Under the pieces are notes generated by a model that was given only the letters and a program-made list of their open reading frames with translations, did no database searches and had not been told where the DNA came from. The translations under genes and the position numbers were made by a program. Shown piece after piece: positions 16,237-23,400 of a DNA stretch of 64,000 nucleotides (position 1 is its first letter; each line of letters opens with the position of its first letter). Source of the stretch: Pseudomonas neuropathica (lineage in GTDB: Bacteria > Pseudomonadota > Gammaproteobacteria > Pseudomonadales > Pseudomonadaceae); the NCBI RefSeq assembly GCF_015461835.1, contig NZ_JACOPX010000006.1:248001-312000 (forward strand), given 5' to 3'.

Positions 16237-16815
16237 CCATTTATCTGCATTTATCCAAGCTAATAACGAATCCACTTTCCAGTAGAAATCAACTGCGGAC
16301 TATTCGGATCAACCAAATACAGCCATTCTGGCTCATGACCAACTGTGCCGATTAGAACTCCCAGCTTATCTGGATGATCGGGCATCGCTCCAGAGTGTAT
16401 GGCACCGATATAACTATTTTTACCATACGGATTGCACAGCTGATGGCGCAATGACCCGTCAACATTATAAATTGCAGCATTATTAGGAAAACTGAAAAAC
16501 CAAGGTGCATGAGAGACACCGAACCTAGAAGGCTCCTTTTCAAATATCACTAAGACTCCAGTCCTGTCAGGCAAAATATGTAGGGTTTCGAAGATCGGAA
16601 TATCAACCTCTGCACCACTATCCAAAACCAACCTCTGCCGCAGGGCAACAACCTTATGCTTTTCTACATATAGAATATTCTGCTTTATTTCCTCAAGACT
16701 GCTACTTACTCCATCCCAGCGAACAAATTGGTCAGAAACGAACCCGTCATCAAACTCGCGCCTTGTAACAATCTCATAAACAAAATCCATCACTTGAGCA
16801 ACCTCAGCGAGTCCA
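16237..16815. repeat. 579-base direct duplication, copy B
   Basis: Copy of 12483-13061 (two silent differences). Its left end joins a repeat tail and its right end joins repeat 12, so the duplicated segment is bordered by hairpin repeats. Confidence 0.95.
16260..16790 (-). CDS. Predicted immunity protein, duplicated gene copy B
   Basis: 176 residues, identical in protein sequence to the gene at 12506-13036. Here only seven codons (DSLRLLK) of the toxin tail remain upstream before repeat 12. It is the second immunity gene after cdiA. It could be read in one transcript with cdiA and its cognate immunity gene unless the intervening hairpin stops transcription. Confidence 0.6.
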   Translation of the reverse strand: MDFVYEIVTRREFDDGFVSDQFVRWDGVSSSLEEIKQNILYVEKHKVVALRQRLVLDSGAEVDIPIFETLHILPDRTGVLVIFEKEPSRFGVSHAPWFFSFPNNAAIYNVDGSLRHQLCNPYGKNSYIGAIHSGAMPDHPDKLGVLIGTVGHEPEWLYLVDPNSPQLISTGKWIRY

Positions 16816-16880
16816 CGTAAAAAGGGGACAGACCACGTTTTCGGAGTACTTTCTAAACGTGGTCCGTCCCCATTTATCCC
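16816..16880. repeat. CDI-array hairpin repeat, copy 12
   Basis: GGGGACAGACCACGTTT with AAACGTGGTCCGTCCCC; one mismatch. It marks the boundary between the active cdiBA-immunity unit and the orphan array. Confidence 0.92.
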
Positions 16881-16911
16881 CTTTTGGTTGAATCGAAGTC
16901 ATACTCAAGCT

Positions 16912-17472
16912 TTAGTTTATCGAGATTTCCTCCAACTCAACTCCCTTCAACTGAGTTTCCTCTAGCACTGAAAAATCATCAGAATTGTCATGCAGCCCAT
17001 GGGATACTACAAAACTCTTGCCACCTGAAAAACTAAAACGCAAGCCAACTTCGCTTGGGCGCTGGCTCTCAACCGCATTCATGCGCACTCGCTTAAGTAT
17101 CGTTACGTTGCTCACACAACTGCCGATCAATCGCCTCCAAAAAACAGTAGAGAACCTTCCAGATCCACAGATAGCGAATAGTTCTTCATCACTATCCAAA
17201 GAGGCCGGACCTTGACCCGCAACCCTCGCTGCTTCATCCCAAACGATGACACTATTCAGAGACGGGTCACTCGAAAAGCCAAGAATTACGCCATCCTCAA
17301 AATAGACAGCTAAAGGTCCGGCTGTTAATGAGAAGGCTAATTCATCCTCGATACCACACTCAGCAGAAACTCCCGAGGCAGGCCACCAGCTATATCTAAC
17401 AAGCTTGGAGACTCGCTTGCCAGTGAGCCGTCGAAGAAGCTCAATTGTCGTAGACGGTATCATTGAGGTCAT
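16912..17472 (-). CDS. cdiI: Cognate CDI immunity protein (cdiI)
   Basis: 186 residues, no recognised family, starting only 11 bases after the cdiA stop, as expected for the immunity gene that neutralises the CdiA C-terminal toxin in the producer's cytoplasm. The start has AGGTGC at eight bases. Segments such as DELAFSLTAGPLAVYFEDGV and the acidic C-terminus (KGVELEEISIN) suggest a small soluble protein. The assignment as immunity rests on position. Confidence 0.75.
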   Translation of the reverse strand: MTSMIPSTTIELLRRLTGKRVSKLVRYSWWPASGVSAECGIEDELAFSLTAGPLAVYFEDGVILGFSSDPSLNSVIVWDEAARVAGQGPASLDSDEELFAICGSGRFSTVFWRRLIGSCVSNVTILKRVRMNAVESQRPSEVGLRFSFSGGKSFVVSHGLHDNSDDFSVLEETQLKGVELEEISIN

Positions 17473-17483
17473 ATGCTTAGCAC

Positions 17484-20400
17484 CTATTTAAATGGACCAT
17501 TCTTCTGTGCTGCCTGAATCAACAAATCGATCATTCGAAGATTATTTTTTGATGGTGCAGCGTTAAAGTTAACGGCAAGCGGATCAGCAACCACGACACG
17601 CCCATCGTTGCGAATCAGGAACTGCAGGTCGTTGATCTGGATATTATTATTTACGAGTTTATCTCGAATACCTTTCAGATCTGAAATGCTTTGCTGATTG
17701 AGGAGTGGCGAATCGCCAACAATTCGTACTTTTCCGTCCATCAGCCTCACGACATCTTTTGACCCTTGAGCAAACTGGTCCATCAGCATGCCGGGGACTC
17801 CGTCAACACTCACGGCTTGAGGATTCACTGTCGGAATTCCCGAATCATGCAGCTTTCCGAGCATATAAATTTCATCGGAAATCGCCTGCGAATTCGTTCC
17901 ATTACGCAAGACGCCAACAGCTTGATTGTCTCCATAGCCATAAACATCCTTATTGCCGCCGCGCCCTAGCAAGTCTCCAAGATCAGCACGACCAATGTTC
18001 GAACCTGCAATGGCATCAGTACTTTTTGCGCCTGTCGCTGCCGGCCCAACGATTGCCGAAATCTGCTCAGGCGTTAGCTTAGCCCCAGTTTTCGCTTCGA
18101 TCTCCATCAAACCGCGAAGATCACTCAGTTCCTTGGTCGCTGCGCCTCCGGCTGCGACCCCCAACCCGGCAGGAAGTGCTTCCGACATCCCTGCATCAGC
18201 AGCCCAGATCGTGACTTCGTTAGCGCACAACACTGGATTGGCTGCGCAAGAGGCTGCAGCTCTCGTGGTCAACTGTCCAAGCAAACCAATCGCTTCCGGC
18301 GCAAGAGCAATGATCCCCGCTGCAGCCAACAATTTCACAGCATTAGCCGGGTCCCCTTTCGGAAGGTGGTCGAGGCTAGCTCGCGTCCTGGCATTGGTGG
18401 AGTCGGCAATATTGCTATGGAGGAATTGATCTGTAATCCCGGTTTTGTCATTTTGCCAAAGTTTGTTTAATTCACGAGAGCCTTCCTCAATCTCAGCCTT
18501 GATCTTCTCGCAATCACCGGTCGCCCAACAGTTATTGAGCCGCGCCGTGTTATCCGCATCACGCTTGGCAAACTCAGCTCGAACCGCATCACAGTCGTCT
18601 TTACATTCCTTAAGCGCCTTTTCCAGGTCTTCTACATCCTGGTGGCTCAAGTAGTTGTATTGAGTACCACTCTGTGCGATCGATGACCCTAGCTGCAGCT
18701 TGTCGGCATCTGCGTTCGGGTCCTGCACAGCGGTCGTCAAAACCCCGATCAGTTGCGAGTTCATCAGCAACAATCGATCTCTGTCGTCCTTCGGCATCCC
18801 GGAATACGCCGACGCCAAATCGTCAACGAACGCTTCGTTGACTCCAGCTGCCAATGCGCCCGTTTTGAAGTCCCCACCCGCTGCCAGTGAGCTCAAGCCT
18901 CCCATTAGCGCATGCAGGCCTATCTTCTCCAGACCACCGTCCTCCAGGTGGTTGCTCACCCCGATATCACCCACCAGGTTGAAACCATAGGCGGTAAACG
19001 CATTCACCAGGCTTTTTTGCACGGCATCACCCAAGCTGCCCTCACGGCCCAGGGCTTTGTTGAGCAACGCGGAGGTGGAGTTTTGCAACAACTGGTTTTC
19101 GGTAAAATGCGCGATACCTTGCAGGCTGCTCAGACCACCGGAATCGGCGACGATAACTTTTCCGGTGTTGGCCAATGCGCCTTTGGTGGATTCCGTCAAC
19201 GCGGGGGATGTACCGGTCGTACTCGAGGTCCAGTCATTGAAGAAACCGGTGGTCAGACCCGCGGTGCCTCCGGCCACAATGTAATTTTTCAGGTTGTCAG
19301 CACTGAAGGTTTCTTTGAGCGCCGCTCCGAGATTGCCTTTGTTGTTAATGGTGCTGACGGCCGCCGTGCTGGCTGCCGAAGTGATCATGGCGGTGAGTGC
19401 CGCGTTCGCCCAACCTGCTGCCACTGCTTCGCTGGTGGCTGTCGCGGCTAGACCAGCCGACATTGCTGTGCCGGAACCAGCAGTCGCACCTGCACCCACA
19501 AGGCCTGACGCCGCACCAGCGGTGAAGTAGGTGACGATGATTATGATGATGATCATCGCAGGGCCACCCAACCCGGAATGGCTTTCATCCCAGCGGTCAT
19601 GCAGCTCTTGGACTTGACGCCAATCCACATCAGTTCGCGCTTCGGCGTCTTTCAACCAGGCCATACTCGGGTCGGCTTGCACCATGGCGTCGATTGCCTG
19701 ACTGACGCTTTGCTGGTTGATCTGTTTGATGTCTATGTGAAGCCCATCAACAGCTTTAACGAGCGTCTGACCTTTGGCAGTCAGTTGGTTTTGGCGCAGT
19801 GTTTCGTCAACCTGGCCTTTGCTCTCCATGCTGGTCCACGCAGCGCTACTGCTGCTCTTGTCGTGGCTTTCCTGATGCGAATCCTTCACTGCCTCAAAGG
19901 TGATGCTGCCACCGCTGTCCAAGGTCAGATTTTTACCACTGTTGAGCTTGGCGCCCTGATAGCGTTGATCACCCTCGCTGACCAGCGTGAGATCGCCCCC
20001 AGTCTTGATCTCGCTACCCACATGAGTGATCTGGGTAACCTCGTCGCGCTTCATTTTCTTGGCGCCGAAACCACCCTTCTCCTTCATGTCATACAGGGTG
20101 TAGTCCTTGTTCTGCGCTGCCAGCAGATTCAGGTCATTACCTGCATACACGTAGGCTTCATTGCCTGCGCTGATCTTGCTCGCGACAAGTGTGGTGTCGC
20201 GGCCGGAAGAGGTTTTTACATCGCCGCCAGCGATGAACTCGGCGGCTTTCTGGACGGTGTGGTTATCTTCTTCGTGGACGCGTTTCTTGCCTTTTTTGCT
20301 GTTGGTCTCGACGTTGTGTTCGTCACTCGCCGAAGCCATGTTCAAGTCTTGTTTCGCGTCGGCAAGCAGATCGCCTTTGGCTTCAGCGGTACTGGCGAAA

Positions 20401-23400
20401 ACGTTGATGTCACGACCGGCATCAAGCTTCAGGTTGCCGCCGCTCTTCACGCTGGACGCGAGATTTTCCACCGTTGTGGTGACGGTCGAGCGATGCCCGC
20501 CGTTCTCGATTTTGTGGATCTCGTTGACGTCCTGGACAGCCAGCAAATTGATGTCGCGAGTCGCGCTCAGTTCTGCATCGGCGCCGCTGGTGATCGTGCC
20601 GGAGTTGGTTAAGTCTCGGCCGGACTTGATGCTCAGCGTATCGCGGGCGCCGATGTTGCCGCCGTCGTCAAGGGATGTGAGCAAGCCCTGCCCCGGGCTG
20701 TAAGTCACGGCGGTTCGGTCGTTGACAATGTCACCCTTGAGGGTGCTCAGGCTGACCTGATTACCGCGAATATCACCGGCCAGCGCATTGCGGATGCTGT
20801 CGGTGGCCATCACGCTCAGGCGTTCGTTGGCCTCGGCAAGGCCACCGTTATAAAGGCTGCCTTTAACGTCAGCCGAAAGGTTGTTGGTGGCACGCAAAGT
20901 GCCGACGTTGACCAGGTCGTTGCCGGTGATCATTTCCAGATCACGCCCCTGAATCAGGCTACCGCCTCGCACGTTACGGGATTCGGCCTGAGCCAGATAA
21001 AGCACTGGCACGAGTACTTTCTGACCGTCGACGACACGTTCTTCCATCCAGACGATGTCATGCGTCAGCGCCGCCACCTGCTCGGATGTCAGGGTGACTC
21101 CCACCGCCAGATTCAGCTCATTTTTACTGGCGAGCGCGTTATCCATCAGGTAACGGAATTGCTCGTAATCGTTGTTCAAGCCGCCGGCCAGAAAGCGCTG
21201 GCCGGTCTGAGCCAACACGGCATCGCTGATCAAACGCGATTCGTAGCGGCCGTCGCCGAGTCGGCGTGCGGCTTCATCAGCGCTGAAATTGAGTTTGCCG
21301 AGCAGGTAATCGGAACTCATGAATAGCGCGGTCTGGGTGAGCTCTGGGTTTGTTTCGATCAGATACCGACTTTGTGGATTCTGGCTCTGCACGAACATGC
21401 CGTACGGGCCTTTCGGAAGCCTGAATGTCGAAGACGCGGTGGGATCTACTGCAGCAAACGGCACCCCGCGGAAATCAACCGGGACGAAGCTGATCTGCTT
21501 CACGCCATCCGCATCCACCTTTTCGATGCGAGTGACGTCCTTGGCGACCTGAACGCTGGCGGCGCTGCTGCGCTTGCCCAGATTGATGTCGACGACACCC
21601 ACACCGGTGGCTTTTTCGCTGTCCAGATTTCCGCTGAGTTGATCGTAGGTATTGTTGTAGAGCCTGCCGTTCTGGATGGAGTCGGAGACGTTAAGGCTTA
21701 CCGTTCCTCCCGCCTGCAGGGTGGCTGGATACAAGGTGTTGCCATTGGGAGACCAGTCTATGTTTACGTTGGCGGGGTGAGAGAAGCGACTGTCATTGGT
21801 AACTGCGACCAACTCGTTGAAGCGTGCCTCATCGAAATTCCCCTGCTGCGTCTGCGCATTGAACGCCGGGACTTCGATGAACTCCATGCGATCCCACAAG
21901 CTGTTGTCGATCTTGCCCGGCGTGCCGATCGTTTCTGTCGAAGTGCCCGAGCGCGATTCCGCGCCTAGGTTTAACAAGCGGTCGGCGGTTACCGTGAGAT
22001 TGCCGTTGGCAGCCATCATGCTGTAGCGGTTTTCGACGCCGCTGGCATGAATCGTCAGGTTTTTGCCGGCGACGAAGCGCGACGCTGCGGAGTCCTTGAG
22101 GACCACATCGTTATAGGTCCGATCAATGATGATCGTGCCTCTTTTCCAGCCATCGTGGCCACCGCAGTGCTGCCCGCAAATCCATTTGATGGCGCCGGAA
22201 CTGCCGCCCTGCGACATTTCGAAAACCGACTTGGCGTTCTCCACCGACACCGCATTGATGTCGATGTCGCCCTCGTCCTCAATCGTTCCCGACAAGTTGC
22301 TGAATAATGCAGCACGACCACCGCCCGCAGCGTCGAACGACAGATTGCCACGGCTGTAAATATCGCCGTAATAGTTGTTCAGGCTGTTGCTGTGCAACTT
22401 CATTGTGCCGCCGCTGAACAGCAGCGTATCGGCACTGTTGGAGATGCCGTTGGTAACGTTGAATTCGAGATTACCCTGAGCACCCAGGGTGCCTTTGTTG
22501 TTGATCTGGGCAGCGGTCACCGTCAGGTTCTGGTTGGCGATCAGTCTACCGAGGTTGTCCAGCGTGCCGCGCAAGGTCATCGCGGTATCGCCACCGCTGA
22601 CCAGCCGGCCGTCCTGTTGAATCACGTCGTTGGCGTTGATCGTGAGTTTCTGCTGCGCCGAAACTTTGCCGCTGTTGAGCAGATTGCCGCCAAGGTTCAG
22701 CGTCAGATCACCATCGCTGGCCAGTTGCCCGGCGTTGCTCAGGTTGGCGACATTGAGGTTCAGCGTCGAAGCACTGGCGATGCGGTCGCCGGTGTTGAGC
22801 GTCAGGTCCTGCGCACTGGTATAAGTCAGTCCGCCGTTCAGTTGCCAAGTGCCGACGCCATTGACCGAGCCGACATCCCACACGCCCTTGCCCAGACCGG
22901 TGAGGCTGCCGTGGCTGCCGGTCAGTTGGCTCAGATCCAGATCGAACAGACCCTGCGCCGCGTGGCGCAGGTTGCCGCTGAGGTTATTCAGTTGCGCGCC
23001 GGACAGCACCAAATCCTGGCTGCCGATTTCGATCACACCGCTTTGGTTGTTGAGGTTGCCGGTCAGTTTGATTTGACTGGAGGCGCCCCCAAGTGCGCGG
23101 ACTTGGCCGCCATTGCTGTTATCCAGGCCGCTGGCAGTCAGCTTGAGACTGGTGGCCGATTCGATCAGGCCGCCCTGATTGAGAATCTGCCCGACCGCTT
23201 CGAGGCCCAGTTGATTGCCACTGATCTCGCCGCCAGTGTTGTCCAGGCTGGTGCCGGTGAAGATCAGCTGATCCTTGCCGAACAGCTTGCCAGCGCGGTT
23301 GGTCAGGCGGGTCACGGTCAGCGTCAGGTCACCGATCAGGCTGGAAATCAGTCCGGCCTTGCCATTGATTGCGCTGTTGTCGAGATCGGCACTGGTGATG

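Noticed and set aside
11830-16880. Array of evenly similar repeats as a possible CRISPR
   Set aside because: Units are 60-base hairpins separated by 90-1100 bases of coding remnants of very different size, with no cas genes; this is not a repeat-spacer array.
17484-18900. VENN motif at the CdiA toxin boundary
   Set aside because: No VENN found in the pre-toxin region; the boundary was placed by homology of the pre-toxin fragments and the QYNYL segment instead.
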